Of a stretch of 64,000 bases of DNA, positions 36,925-46,458 are shown piece by piece. The stretch's first letter is position 1. The number at the start of each line of letters is the position of its first letter. The notes beneath the pieces were generated by a model. It worked only from the letters and a program-made list of their open reading frames with translations, searched no databases and was not told the DNA's origin. The DNA is from Nitrospiraceae bacterium (GTDB lineage Bacteria > Nitrospirota > Nitrospiria > Nitrospirales > Nitrospiraceae), in contig DASPUC010000029.1 of NCBI GenBank assembly GCA_035623075.1, forward strand, positions 52,521 to 116,520. The letters run 5' to 3'. A program made the position numbers and the translations under genes.

Positions 36925-37058
36925 GCTTCCCTACGCTGGTATTACCCAGGTCAGGTTTCAAGGACTCTCCGGGATTGGCCTCATCGCCAGCTGTCTTCCC
37001 GGAAGGATCCTAAGGGTCATCCGATCTATCGGACTCTCAGCCGTCTGGCACCCCTAGC
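36925..37058 (-). promoter_or_regulatory. TPP (thiamine pyrophosphate) riboswitch
   Basis: The minus strand carries the aptamer landmarks in order: GGGGTGCC, GGCTGAGA, ACCCTT, GAAACCTGACCTGGGTAATA and CAGCGTAGGGAA. A terminator hairpin follows and then thiC, so TPP should cause premature termination. The control probably covers thiC and thi4, and perhaps the genes after them. Confidence 0.93.
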
Positions 37059-37232
37059 TATGGAAGAGAATCGTAGTCTTGGACTGGTGGGAAGTCAACG
37101 GGTTATTAGGCCTACCAGAATCGCGCCGGTTGGACCATCGTGGGCTAGGACTTCCTTGCGGAGGCCGCTGCGTTGATTGTGGCAGGTCCCTATCGTAGAA
37201 TGACCCTTCACAGGACTTCCCTGGAGGATCGC

Positions 37233-38336
37233 GTGAACGCAGTATCGACTCTTCCGAGACCGATTACGGACTATCAGCAGCTGTCCGCAGAGGAGCTCTT
37301 TGCCCGAACAGCGGAAGCAAAACGCTCGCTCGGGGACCAGGTCATGATTCTTGGCCATAATTATCAACGGGATGAAGTAATCGAGCATGCGGATTTTCGT
37401 GGAGACTCGTTACTGCTGTCGAAGCTCGCTGCTGAGCGGTCGGAACGACCCTATATCGTCTTTTGTGGGGTCCATTTCATGGCGGAAACGGCGGATATTC
37501 TGAGCCGCACCAAGCAGACGGTGATTCTCCCGGACATGGCAGCCGGATGCTCCATGGCGGACATGGCCGCGATTGAGCAGGTCGATCAATGTTGGGATTC
37601 GTTGGGGCGTATTCTTCCTGTCGAAGAGACGGTGATGCCGGCAGTCTATGTGAATTCCGCCGCGGTGCTCAAAGCCTTTTGCGGCGAACATGGTGGAATC
37701 ACCTGTACCTCGTCGAACGCCAAGGCCGTAATCGAATGGTCCTGGGCCCGCCGAGACAAGATTCTTTTCTTTCCCGATGAGCATCTCGGTCGCAATACTG
37801 CGAATAAGATGGGGATCCCGCGGGAGCAGATGATTATCTGGGATCCCTATCAGCCCCATGGCGGAAATACCCGTGAGGCGATCCAACGAGCCAAGCTCAT
37901 CCTGTGGAAGGGCCATTGCAGCGTGCATCAGATGTTTCAGCCGGTGCACGTGGACAATTTCCGCAAGCAATATCCGGACGGAAAAGTGATTGTGCATCCG
38001 GAATGTCACGAAGACGTGGTCAATAAAGCCGACTTGGTTGGCTCGACGGAGTTTATTATCAAGACCGTGTCCGCTGCTCCGGCCGGGACGACCTGGGCGG
38101 TCGGAACCGAACTCAATCTCGTCAACCGTCTGAAGCGTGACTTGGCCGACAAGAAAGTGTTCTTTCTGTCCTCGACCGTCTGTCAATGCGCCACGATGTT
38201 TCGTATCGATGCCGCGCATCTCTGCTGGGCGATGGAGAATCTCGCCGAAGGCCACGTCGTGAACCACATCGTCGTTCCTGACGATGAGAAACGGTGGGCA
38301 AAGATCGCGCTGGACCGCATGATGGCGATTAGTTAG
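37233..38336 (+). CDS. nadA: Quinolinate synthase NadA
   Basis: NadA condenses iminoaspartate with dihydroxyacetone phosphate to quinolinate for NAD synthesis, using a [4Fe-4S] cluster. The 367-residue protein has VMILGHNYQRDEVIEHADF, cluster cysteines in MAAGCSMADMA, ITCTSSNAKAV and SSTVCQCATM, and HPECHEDVV. I chose GTG 37233 because GGAGG lies six bases upstream; the frame can be read back to 37173 without similarity. NadB and NadC are not in view; NadD is encoded at 58.6 kb. NAD also feeds the Thi4 reaction. Confidence 0.92.
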   Translation: MNAVSTLPRPITDYQQLSAEELFARTAEAKRSLGDQVMILGHNYQRDEVIEHADFRGDSLLLSKLAAERSERPYIVFCGVHFMAETADILSRTKQTVILPDMAAGCSMADMAAIEQVDQCWDSLGRILPVEETVMPAVYVNSAAVLKAFCGEHGGITCTSSNAKAVIEWSWARRDKILFFPDEHLGRNTANKMGIPREQMIIWDPYQPHGGNTREAIQRAKLILWKGHCSVHQMFQPVHVDNFRKQYPDGKVIVHPECHEDVVNKADLVGSTEFIIKTVSAAPAGTTWAVGTELNLVNRLKRDLADKKVFFLSSTVCQCATMFRIDAAHLCWAMENLAEGHVVNHIVVPDDEKRWAKIALDRMMAIS

Positions 38337-38449
38337 TCGGTGCCAGCCGTCGGCGTCTAAGCTCGCGAAAGGGCTGGTGCCCTCAACCTTCATTCCGGTA
38401 TATTCCAATTCAGGTACGCCTGAAGCCTCCCATTACCATCCGATGACGT

Positions 38450-38475
38450 GCTGATCGCTGAAGGCTGACAGCTTT
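38450..38475. repeat. CAGC/GCTG-rich intergenic repeat, copy C
   Basis: A single unit (GCTGATCGCTGAAGGCTGAC, then AGCTTT) directly abuts the ileS start. Its GAAGG may serve as the ribosome site. Confidence 0.5.
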
Positions 38476-41298
38476 ATGGCCGGCAAAAGCATGGACTACA
38501 AAGCAACGCTCAATCTACCCCAGACCGACTTTCCGATGAAGGCGAATCTCCCGCAGCGGGAGCCGGAATTGCTCGCCACGTGGAACCAGCAACGACTCTA
38601 CGAGCAGATCCAGGAGGCGGGCAAGGGACGGGAGCGCTATCTGCTCCATGATGGTCCGCCCTATGCCAACGGCCGTATCCACATCGGCCATGCGCTGAAC
38701 AAAATCCTCAAAGACATCATTGTGAAATCTAAGACCATGGCCGGCTATCAGGTTCCCTACGTGCCGGGATGGGATTGCCATGGATTACCGATCGAGCACC
38801 AGGTCCTGAAAGATCTCGGTGAGAAAAAGAAAACGCTGGATGCCATGGCGATTCGACGTCTCTGTCGCGAGTACGCAGAGAAGTTCTACAAGATTCAGCG
38901 CGAGGAATTTCAGCGGTTGGGGGTTCTGGGCGACTGGCAGCATCCCTATCTCACGATGAATCCGGCCTATGAGGCGGCGATCATTCGCGCGTTCGGACAA
39001 TTTGTCGAACGAGGGGGTGTCTACAAAGGACTCAAGCCGGTGCTGTGGTGTACGCAGGATCAGACGGCTCTGGCCGAAGCAGAGGTCGAGTATGAAGATC
39101 ACACATCGCCGTCGATCTATGTGAAGTTCCCCGTGGCCGGATCACCAGCGTCACTGAACTCAAGATTTTCCGGGCTCACGATTCCTGCCGCAGTACGTTC
39201 GACGTCGATTGTGATCTGGACGACGACGCCCTGGACCCTCCCGGCCAACCAGGCTGTCTGTCTCCATACGGACATCGATTATGCATTCGCTCAGGTCGGG
39301 AACGAAGTACTGGTCATCGCCCACAATCTCCTAGATAGCGTGGCCAAAGCCTGCAAGCTGGAGCAGGTGAAGGTCCTTGCCGTGAAGAAAGGTCGCGAAG
39401 GGTTCGAAGGTCTCGAGACACAGCGCCCGTTGACGACCGGTCTCTCACCAGTGCTCCTCGGCGATTTCGTCACGCTCGATCAAGGCACCGGTTGTGTGCA
39501 CATTGCACCAGGCCACGGGATGGAGGACTACCTCCTGGTGTTGGAACACAACGCCAAGGCATCAGTGGGAGAACGGTTGGAGATTCTCGCGCCAGTGGAT
39601 GATGCAGGCCGGTTCACGGAAGTGGTTGCCGAGTTTTCCGGGCAACACGTGTTCAAGGCGAATCCCGGAATCGTAGAACGTCTGAAACAGAACGGGCGCC
39701 TCCTCGGTCACGACACGCTGAGTCATTCTTATCCTCACTGTTGGCGATGCAAAAGTCCGGTCATCTTTCGAGCGACCGAACAATGGTTCGTGTCGATGGA
39801 CATCAACGAACTTCGCAAGGCCGCGCTCGCTGAAATCGATCGCGTACAATGGATTCCTCCATGGGGCAAGGATCGCATCAACGGCATGATCGCCAACAGG
39901 CCGGATTGGTGTTTATCACGTCAGCGTGTCTGGGGAGTGCCGATCCCCGGCTTCACCTGTATTGCCTGTCGCCACGTGCTTGCCGATGTTCGAGTTATCG
40001 AACACATCGCAACTTTGGTTGAGAAGCACGGAGCCGACGTCTGGTTCGAACGATCGGCGTCAGGCCTCTTGCCGACCGGCACCACATGTCCGAAGTGTGG
40101 GAAGACCGACTTTGAAAAGGAGCGAGATATCCTGGATGTGTGGTTTGAGTCAGGGGTCAGCTATGCGGCGGTCCTCAAGGAGAGGAAATGGTGGCCGGCC
40201 GATTTGTACCTTGAAGGGTCCGACCAGCATCGCGGGTGGTTTCACAGTGCCTTGCTGGCTGGAGTAGTGACGGATCGACGTGCTCCCTATCGAGCGGTCT
40301 TGACCCATGGATTTGTCCTCGATGGGCAGGGGAAGAAGATGTCGAAGTCGGCGGGGAACGTGGTCGCGCCGCAGGATGTGATCAAACAATCCGGAGCGGA
40401 AATCTTGCGCCTGTGGGTGGCGGCGCAGGATTATCGCGATGACCTCCGGATCTCACCAGAAATTCTCAATCACCTCATCGAAGCCTACCGCAAGATTCGG
40501 AACACCTGCCGGTTTCTCTTGAGCAATCTTTATGACTTCGACCCGACGACCCATCGGGTCGCCTATGAGCAGCTACCTGAGCTGGACCGCTGGGCGCTGA
40601 CACGATTGGCTGAGCTCATTCCACGAGTAAAGCAGTCGTATGAGACCTTCGAGTTCCATACGATCTTCCACGCACTGAATAATTTCTGCTCGGTCGACCT
40701 GAGCGCAGTCTACCTGGACATCTTGAAAGACCGGCTTTATACCTTCCGCGCAGATTCGCCGTTGCGACGCGGATCCCAGACCGTGTTCTTGGAAATTGTG
40801 ACCGCATTGACAAAACTGATGGCGCCGGTGTTGAGCTTTACGGCCGATGAAATCTGGCGTGCGTTGCATCCCCAGCCCGAGGGAAACAATATGAGCGTTC
40901 ACCTTTCCGCCTTCCCTGAAGCAGATCGTACGTGGGCCGATGGTCAGTTAGCGCAACGCTGGGAGAAACTCTTGTCGGTGCGAGAACGTGTGCAGGGTGT
41001 CCTTGAAACGAGTCGACGGGAAAAGCTGATTGGCTCGTCACTTGAGGCCCATGTGACCCTGCTCGCAGATGCAAAGACCTACGAGTTTCTCAAACCCATG
41101 GCCGCGGATTTGAGCACCGTCTTTATTGTGTCACAAGTTACCCTGACCCAGCAGTCCCGGACGGAACAAGATTTAGCCGTCACAGTAACCAAATCCCTAT
41201 TCGCCAAGTGCGAGCGCTGCTGGAATTATCGCGAGGCCGTCGGCAAGGATGCCACCCATCCGACCCTCTGCGATCGTTGCGTGGAGGCTATTCGGTGA
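38476..41298 (+). CDS. ileS: Isoleucyl-tRNA synthetase
   Basis: This class I synthetase of 940 residues charges tRNA-Ile. The HIGH motif is in YANGRIHIGHALNKIL, the KMSKS motif in DGQGKKMSKSAGNVV, and an editing domain lies between (TTTPWTLPANQAVCLHTD). The C-terminal zinc site is CERCWNYREAV with CDRC. The ATG follows an intergenic repeat; a second in-frame ATG lies six codons in. The stop overlaps the lspA start (GTGA), so LspA is translationally coupled. Confidence 0.97.
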   Translation: MAGKSMDYKATLNLPQTDFPMKANLPQREPELLATWNQQRLYEQIQEAGKGRERYLLHDGPPYANGRIHIGHALNKILKDIIVKSKTMAGYQVPYVPGWDCHGLPIEHQVLKDLGEKKKTLDAMAIRRLCREYAEKFYKIQREEFQRLGVLGDWQHPYLTMNPAYEAAIIRAFGQFVERGGVYKGLKPVLWCTQDQTALAEAEVEYEDHTSPSIYVKFPVAGSPASLNSRFSGLTIPAAVRSTSIVIWTTTPWTLPANQAVCLHTDIDYAFAQVGNEVLVIAHNLLDSVAKACKLEQVKVLAVKKGREGFEGLETQRPLTTGLSPVLLGDFVTLDQGTGCVHIAPGHGMEDYLLVLEHNAKASVGERLEILAPVDDAGRFTEVVAEFSGQHVFKANPGIVERLKQNGRLLGHDTLSHSYPHCWRCKSPVIFRATEQWFVSMDINELRKAALAEIDRVQWIPPWGKDRINGMIANRPDWCLSRQRVWGVPIPGFTCIACRHVLADVRVIEHIATLVEKHGADVWFERSASGLLPTGTTCPKCGKTDFEKERDILDVWFESGVSYAAVLKERKWWPADLYLEGSDQHRGWFHSALLAGVVTDRRAPYRAVLTHGFVLDGQGKKMSKSAGNVVAPQDVIKQSGAEILRLWVAAQDYRDDLRISPEILNHLIEAYRKIRNTCRFLLSNLYDFDPTTHRVAYEQLPELDRWALTRLAELIPRVKQSYETFEFHTIFHALNNFCSVDLSAVYLDILKDRLYTFRADSPLRRGSQTVFLEIVTALTKLMAPVLSFTADEIWRALHPQPEGNNMSVHLSAFPEADRTWADGQLAQRWEKLLSVRERVQGVLETSRREKLIGSSLEAHVTLLADAKTYEFLKPMAADLSTVFIVSQVTLTQQSRTEQDLAVTVTKSLFAKCERCWNYREAVGKDATHPTLCDRCVEAIR

Positions 41299-41825
41299 CA
41301 AAACCGACCTTCCGCTATCTCCTTCTTGCGCTGGTGGCCGGTACGGTTATCGTCGTCGATCAGCTGACGAAGCTTTCGATTATGCAGAACATGCGGTTGC
41401 ATGAATCGATTCCCATCATTCCCAATTTGTTCAGCCTCACGTACATCCGGAATCCTGGAGCGGCGTTCGGCTTGCTCGCTGGGAGCAGCAATGCGTTTCG
41501 CACGTTGTTTTTTGGAGTCACATCACTGTTTGCCCTGGCCTTACTGGGAACGATCCTGGTGCGGCTTCCCGCACGTGATTGGACCGGGCAATTGAGTATC
41601 GCGGGGATTCTGGGGGGCGCGATCGGAAATTTGGTGGATCGGCTACAGTACGGCGAGGTAATCGACTTTCTGGATGTCTATATCGATGCCTATCACTGGC
41701 CGGCCTTCAACGTTGCCGATTCGGCGATCAGCGTGGGAGTGGTTTTCCTCATCGTTCACTTCGCGTTTGAAAAGAAAGAGGCGCGGCAAGTCTCGTCTGA
41801 GAGTCCGTCGTCGGCCAATAGCTAG
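41295..41825 (+). CDS. lspA: Lipoprotein signal peptidase LspA
   Basis: Signal peptidase II cleaves prolipoproteins in the inner membrane. The 176-residue protein has four helices and the two catalytic-aspartate blocks: GGAIGNLVDRLQYGEVIDFL and FNVADSAISVGV, plus VVDQLTKLSI and NPGAAFGLLAG. It starts at GTG 41295, overlapping the ileS stop, a common ileS-lspA arrangement. The many lipoproteins encoded in this window depend on it. A MITE-like repeat begins at its stop. Confidence 0.94.
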   Translation: MTKPTFRYLLLALVAGTVIVVDQLTKLSIMQNMRLHESIPIIPNLFSLTYIRNPGAAFGLLAGSSNAFRTLFFGVTSLFALALLGTILVRLPARDWTGQLSIAGILGGAIGNLVDRLQYGEVIDFLDVYIDAYHWPAFNVADSAISVGVVFLIVHFAFEKKEARQVSSESPSSANS

Positions 41826-42029
41826 CAGGCTGTTGAAAAAGTCCGCCAGCGGCGTTCTCTCAGCGGTCAGAGGCTCAACGTAGGGCACAGAGTACGCGTC
41901 GCCTCTTCGCTCGCTGCGGCCTTGCTGGACGGCCATTGTGATCAGCCTGAGGGGTTTGCGGGCTCGGTATGTGATCGCTCGCGTTTCCTTATCTCGAGTA
42001 TCACCATAGTTTGTCAGCAACCTCCTAGG
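41821..42029. repeat. MITE-like element with diverged terminal inverted repeats
   Basis: Ends GCTAGCAGGCTGTTGAAAAA (41821-41840) and, inverted, CCTAGGAGGTTGCTGACAAA (42029-42010) match at about 15 of 20 positions. The inner part has a second inverted pair, GTCCGCCAGC with GCTGGACGGC. There is no plausible open reading frame inside. The left end overlaps the lspA stop and the right end supplies the stop of the DUF2024 gene. Confidence 0.6.
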
Positions 42030-42294
42030 CCGGCAAGCTCACGATAAACCCACCTTGCTCACGGAATTGTCGTTGCTGTTCGGCTGAAAACATCACAAGC
42101 GGCTCGCTGTGGCAGAATTGGCACTCCTTGAGTGTCACCGGAACGTCGGCCTCCCCGATACTTGCCAGGTATTGCTTGGCCAGCGTTAGCGCCGTTGCTT
42201 CGTCAGTGGTCATCACATCGAAATGCAAAAGTCCCTTCTTCCCTTTCACCCAGGTGTCGTACACGTGAACGGTATCGGAGCGAGCATCGGCCAT
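42025..42294 (-). CDS. DUF2024 family protein
   Basis: The 89-residue product matches the small DUF2024 family in style: VHVYDTWVKGKKGLLHFDVM near the start and LKECQFCHSE in the second half. Function is unknown; the CxxCH may bind a metal but no export signal is present, so haem c is unlikely. I chose the ATG at 42294 with GAGGAAGAG upstream because everything before it in frame overlaps uppP. It lies 14 bases after uppP. Confidence 0.75.
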   Translation of the reverse strand: MADARSDTVHVYDTWVKGKKGLLHFDVMTTDEATALTLAKQYLASIGEADVPVTLKECQFCHSEPLVMFSAEQQRQFREQGGFIVSLPA

Positions 42295-42308
42295 GATCCG
42301 CTCTTCCT

Positions 42309-43190
42309 CTACAATCCGAAAATGTAGAACACCACGATACCCATCACGATGCGATAGTACGCGAAGGGTCGAAGCGTATGGTGTTTGACGAATGAGAGGA
42401 ATGCCGCGATGATGACCCACGCAACGACGAACGAGACTACCATCCCGATGACGAGCGCCAGATAGTCCTCCTGTCGGAAAAGATCCCGCGATTTCCACAT
42501 TTGATAACATGTCGCGACGATCAGGGTGGGTAGGGCCAACAAGAATGAATATTCGGTCGCGATCTTGCGATCGAGTCCCACCAAAAGACCACCAACAATC
42601 GTCGAGCCGGAACGGGACATGCCCGGGATCAATGAGGCGCATTGGGCCACGCCGATCCAAAACGCCGAGGCCAAGTTCACCTGTTCAAGCTGCAGGACCC
42701 GAGCCTGATTGTGGCGCGCCTCGACAGCGAGAATGATGAATCCACCGATAATAGAGGAGATTGCCACGGTTTGAGCTGTAAACAAATGGCCCTTGATCCA
42801 AGCGTGGGTGAAAAATCCGATTGCTGCCGCCGGCAAAAAGGCAAGTCCGAGGCCGAGAATGAACCAGAGATTGCGGTGAATCGACCACGACTTCTGTACA
42901 AGAGCCGACCATGACGTTGTCCCGCGATTGCGGAACATCGCAGAGGCATCTTGTTGCTCCCTCAAGGCCTGTCCAAACATGGATGCCAGTTTCCGTCGTT
43001 CGTAGGCGATGACAGCAAGGATGGCGCCCAGCTGGATCGAAATCTCGGCGCTGGCGGCGATCTCGCCGTCGAAGCCGAGCGCATGTCCAGCGAGGATGAG
43101 ATGGCCGGTGGAGGAAACCGGAAGAAATTCCGTCAACCCTTCCACAATGCCGAGGATGGTCGCAAGCCCTGGGCCCCACTCGTTCATCAT
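42309..43190 (-). CDS. uppP: Undecaprenyl-diphosphatase UppP (BacA)
   Basis: UppP recycles the lipid carrier for peptidoglycan and other envelope polymers and gives bacitracin tolerance. The 293-residue membrane protein has the two family motifs: GLTEFLPVSSTGHLILAGH near residue 18 and LIPGMSRSGSTIVGGLLVGL near residue 190. An insertion between helices 2 and 3 (RREQQ-type charged loop) is common. Length is slightly above the E. coli protein (273 aa). Confidence 0.94.
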   Translation of the reverse strand: MMNEWGPGLATILGIVEGLTEFLPVSSTGHLILAGHALGFDGEIAASAEISIQLGAILAVIAYERRKLASMFGQALREQQDASAMFRNRGTTSWSALVQKSWSIHRNLWFILGLGLAFLPAAAIGFFTHAWIKGHLFTAQTVAISSIIGGFIILAVEARHNQARVLQLEQVNLASAFWIGVAQCASLIPGMSRSGSTIVGGLLVGLDRKIATEYSFLLALPTLIVATCYQMWKSRDLFRQEDYLALVIGMVVSFVVAWVIIAAFLSFVKHHTLRPFAYYRIVMGIVVFYIFGL

Positions 43191-43333
43191 GTGTTCCAGA
43201 AGGCAAAAGCTCTTATGGTTGGCATGACTCGCGCATATTCACAGACAGGAACCGGTCCGTCAAGCAAACCAGAAAAATTCTTTCGGTGGCATTGTGCATA
43301 TGGCGATCGCATGCAACCAAGCCCTTAAATGTA

Positions 43334-43362
43334 TTGACAAATCCGAGCGCTTGGCATACACA
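43334..43362 (+). promoter_or_regulatory. Possible promoter of the HhH lipoprotein gene
   Basis: A perfect TTGACA is followed after 17 bases by a weak TACACA. The next 100 bases before the ATG hold no gene. The rest of the 43191-43464 gap shows nothing further. Confidence 0.35.
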
Positions 43363-43464
43363 CAACAGTATTATTACCGGTAGCAGCATTCTTGATTGCG
43401 TTCATCAATACTGAGAGATACATTGGAATCTTGAGAGGCCACGAATGGTGGGAGGGAGGTTCGC

Positions 43465-44163
43465 ATGGCACGTGTGTGGATGGCGGCGGTCGCTGTAGTC
43501 GGCGCAGTTGCAGCGGTGGGGTGCGTCAGCGACCGGAAGTACCAAGAAGCCCTGAGTGAAGCTGATGTGGCTAAGACTGAATTGGCCACCACTCGGGCGC
43601 AGAAAAGTGCTTTGGAACAGCAGGTCAAGACGCTGAAAGAACTCAACGTCAAGTTCAGCAATGATGCGCAAGCCGCCCATGATGAGTTGGAACGCATACA
43701 GCATGGACGAGACAAGGAACGCAGTGGCATTGAAACCCGAACCAAGGAACTGGAAGACAGGGTCAAGCAGTTGGCCGCTCAGAATCGTGCGGTTCGCGCC
43801 GAGTATGAAGACGTCAAGCGACACAACGAAACGCTGAAGTCCTTGGTGGCGCGCTATCAGAAGGAACTCAAAGAGCGTTCCCAGCCTGTCACAGGGACGT
43901 TGCCTCCGACGACAGCCAATCCACCATCGCCGCCGATGGTCGCTCCCTCAGCAATGAACGCACCTGCAGCTGCGTCGTCTTCCGTGAACCTCAATCGAGC
44001 GACCGCGAGTGATATGGTCCTCGCTCTGGGGCTATCAAAAGATATGGCGGATCGTATCGTTGCCAACCGCCCATACCGGGTCAAGGGCGAATTGGTGGCG
44101 AAGAATGTTGTGCCGAAAGAGACCTTCGACATGATCAAAGATCGGATCAGCGTCAATCCCTAA
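43465..44163 (+). CDS. Coiled-coil lipoprotein with a C-terminal helix-hairpin-helix domain
   Basis: The 232-residue protein has a lipobox (VAAVGCVS), a coiled coil over about residues 28-140 rich in Glu, Lys and Gln, a Pro/Ala linker (about 142-172), and a ComEA-like helix-hairpin-helix domain (VNLNRATASDMVLALGLSKD to the end). HhH domains usually bind DNA, but some act in protein contacts. Attached to a membrane by lipid, it would face the periplasm or the surface. A strong terminator follows. Confidence 0.75.
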   Translation: MARVWMAAVAVVGAVAAVGCVSDRKYQEALSEADVAKTELATTRAQKSALEQQVKTLKELNVKFSNDAQAAHDELERIQHGRDKERSGIETRTKELEDRVKQLAAQNRAVRAEYEDVKRHNETLKSLVARYQKELKERSQPVTGTLPPTTANPPSPPMVAPSAMNAPAAASSSVNLNRATASDMVLALGLSKDMADRIVANRPYRVKGELVAKNVVPKETFDMIKDRISVNP

Positions 44164-44188
44164 CGAACGATCGATGAACGAATGAGTG

Positions 44189-44230
44189 AGACAGGCCGTC
44201 CGCCGAGTGGCGGGCGGCCTGTCTGTTTTT
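44189..44230 (+). terminator. Intrinsic terminator after the HhH lipoprotein gene
   Basis: A 16-base stem AGACAGGCCGTCCGCC pairs across a four-base loop with one mismatch, and is followed by GTTTTT. The terminator lies 26 bases after the stop. Confidence 0.85.
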
Positions 44231-44322
44231 GGGGCGGCCAAGTGCGATCGGCGTTGAATGATTCCGCCTTCAGTTCTTGGTACAATGCACGCGGTTTACG
44301 TGGTTGGCGAGAGGCCTGAGAT

Positions 44323-45588
44323 ATGCGGCGGCTGGTGCTTATTGTCGGCGTCCTGACGATCGGATTGGTCATCGGAGGCTATGTTTTCTTCAACGGGGAA
44401 CGGAAAGCCCCTATTCGTTATCGATTCGCCTCAATCGAACGGGGAACAGTCGTGTCATTAGTGACGGCCACTGGCATGATCAATCCTGTCGTCTCAGTTC
44501 AAGTCGGCACTCAGGTGTCGGGAATGGTCAAGAGTCTACACGCCGATTTCAATTCTGTGGTGAAGGCGGGCGATGTCGTGGCTGTGATCGATCCGGAGCC
44601 GTTCAAGGCTCGCAGGGATCAGGCCGCCAGTAATCTGGAAATGGTTAAGGCGAATGCGGCTCGAGCGAGGACGGACCTCTCGCAGCGCAAACGCGAACTG
44701 GACCGGGCTAAGTCACTCGTAGCCCAACAGTTTGTCTCAGAAAATGACGTGGACATTGCCTTGACGAATTTTCAGGGCGCTGAGGCGCAGGTCAACCTCG
44801 TCGTGGCGCAGGTGAAGCACGCCGAAGCGGCGCTGAATGCGGCGGAATTGGACCTCAAGTATACGGTTATTCGTTCACCGGTCAATGGCATCGTGGTTGC
44901 CAGAAATGTCGAAGTCGGCCAGACTGTCGCAGCGAGTTTTGCGACGCCAAATCTCTTTCTAATCGCGTTGGACCTGACAAAGATGCAGGTTGATACGAAT
45001 GTCAGCGAATCGGACATCGGTGGGATGACGGAAGGCAAAGAAGCTACGTTCACGGTTGATGCCTATCCGGGCCAACGGTTTTTCGGGACCATTCGACAAG
45101 TTCGGCTGGCTCCCATTAACGTGCAAAACGTCGTGACGTACAACGTCGTGGTCAAGGTTGATAATCAAGATCTGAGGCTGAAGCCGGGAATGACGGCGAA
45201 CGTTTCGATCGTGGTCGCCCAGAAGGAAGACGTGCTCAAGATACCGAATGCGGCATTGCGGTTCGTACCCCCGCGAGCTGACCAGGTCGGTCATGAAGGC
45301 AAACCAGTACGAACCTCCTCGAACCAGCCTGGTTCGTCACCTAGTGGGAGTCTTCTATCGACGAATCGCTCGGTCTGGAAACAGGGACCAGACGGAGAGC
45401 TGGAATCCATTCAGGTGCAGACCGGGATTTCCGATGGAACTGCAACAGAACTTGTCTCAGGCTCCTTATCTGAAGGGGATGAAGTCATCGTCGGGATCGA
45501 GCAGCTTCGAGGGGAACGAAAAGCAAGCGATTTACCTCCAGGGTTCGGGAGTGGAGGGCAGCGACGGTCTCGTGACCGGGGCATGTAA
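44323..45588 (+). CDS. macA: MacA-like periplasmic adaptor (HlyD/RND fusion family)
   Basis: This 421-residue adaptor has an N-terminal membrane anchor (LVLIVGVLTIGLVIGGYVFF), a lipoyl-like half (TQVSGMVKSLHADFNSVVKA), a long hairpin of heptad helices (about residues 95-185), the second lipoyl half (YTVIRSPVNGIVVARNVEVG) and beta-barrel domains. It would connect the MacB-type exporter encoded next to an outer-membrane channel; no TolC gene is in view. The gap to the ATPase gene is about 150 bases. Confidence 0.87.
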   Translation: MRRLVLIVGVLTIGLVIGGYVFFNGERKAPIRYRFASIERGTVVSLVTATGMINPVVSVQVGTQVSGMVKSLHADFNSVVKAGDVVAVIDPEPFKARRDQAASNLEMVKANAARARTDLSQRKRELDRAKSLVAQQFVSENDVDIALTNFQGAEAQVNLVVAQVKHAEAALNAAELDLKYTVIRSPVNGIVVARNVEVGQTVAASFATPNLFLIALDLTKMQVDTNVSESDIGGMTEGKEATFTVDAYPGQRFFGTIRQVRLAPINVQNVVTYNVVVKVDNQDLRLKPGMTANVSIVVAQKEDVLKIPNAALRFVPPRADQVGHEGKPVRTSSNQPGSSPSGSLLSTNRSVWKQGPDGELESIQVQTGISDGTATELVSGSLSEGDEVIVGIEQLRGERKASDLPPGFGSGGQRRSRDRGM

Positions 45589-45737
45589 CGGAACCATGGA
45601 AGCGGATCATTCCGGCCCGTACTCACCGACTTTCACAGCCAGATGAAACATCGCCGGATCGGGGGATGGCTACACCATCCCAGCCTGCAGACCTCGTATG
45701 AACTAATAGTCGAGAGAGTTCTGACGGTGAAGTAACG

Positions 45738-46451
45738 ATGCCTCCCCTGATCGCGTGCGACAACATCTGGAAGATTTATTCCGTCGGAGACGTCGAAGTT
45801 CACGCACTGCGCGGTCTGAGTCTCATGATCGACCAGGAAGAGTTCGTCGCGATCATGGGGTCATCCGGGTCCGGCAAATCGACGCTCATGAACATCATCG
45901 GCTGCCTCGACCAACCGACGAGAGGGCACTATTGGTTGAACGGAGCCGACGTGAGTCATCTACGACCCGATCAGTTGGCCGACATTCGAAATCGGCAGAT
46001 CGGATTTGTGTTTCAGAGCTTCAATCTGATTCCTCGGACGAGTGCGCTTGAGAATGCCCAGCTTCCGTTGTTCTATCGCAAGCTGTCGCTCAAGGAACAG
46101 CGAGGACAGGCCGCGGCGGCCTTAGAGCGGGTCGGGCTGCGGGGGAGAGAACACCATTATCCGACACAGTTGTCTGGTGGACAGCAACAACGAGTCGCAA
46201 TCGCGCGAGCGTTGGTGACTTCACCTTCCATACTCCTTGCTGATGAGCCGACCGGAAACCTGGATACGCAGTCGAGTCAGGAAATCATGGGAATTTTGGA
46301 CAAACTGAATCGGGAGGAAGGTCTGACGATCATCCTGGTCACACATGAACCGGAAATCGCCGCTTATGCCTCGCGAGAAGTTACGATCAAGGACGGACAG
46401 GTGTTGAGCGACCGGATGACGAAAGCGCGTCCCCCTTCGAGTGTCGTTTGA
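45738..46451 (+). CDS. MacB-type ABC exporter ATP-binding protein
   Basis: This 237-residue ATPase has Walker A ([13 protein letters not shown]), Q-loop ([13 protein letters not shown]), signature ([15 protein letters not shown]) and Walker B ([12 protein letters not shown]). It corresponds to the N-terminal half of E. coli MacB; here the ATPase and the permease are separate genes, as in YknY/YknZ systems. The permease follows after seven bases. Confidence 0.9.
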   Translation: MPPLIACDNIWKIYSVGDVEVHALRGLSLMIDQEEFVAIMGSSGSGKSTLMNIIGCLDQPTRGHYWLNGADVSHLRPDQLADIRNRQIGFVFQSFNLIPRTSALENAQLPLFYRKLSLKEQRGQAAAALERVGLRGREHHYPTQLSGGQQQRVAIARALVTSPSILLADEPTGNLDTQSSQEIMGILDKLNREEGLTIILVTHEPEIAAYASREVTIKDGQVLSDRMTKARPPSSVV

Positions 46452-46458
46452 GGCATAG

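Noticed and set aside
38337..38449. Terminator after nadA (GGTGCCAGCC with GGGCTGGTGCC)
   Set aside because: The arms mismatch in the middle, the loop is long and there is no T-run.
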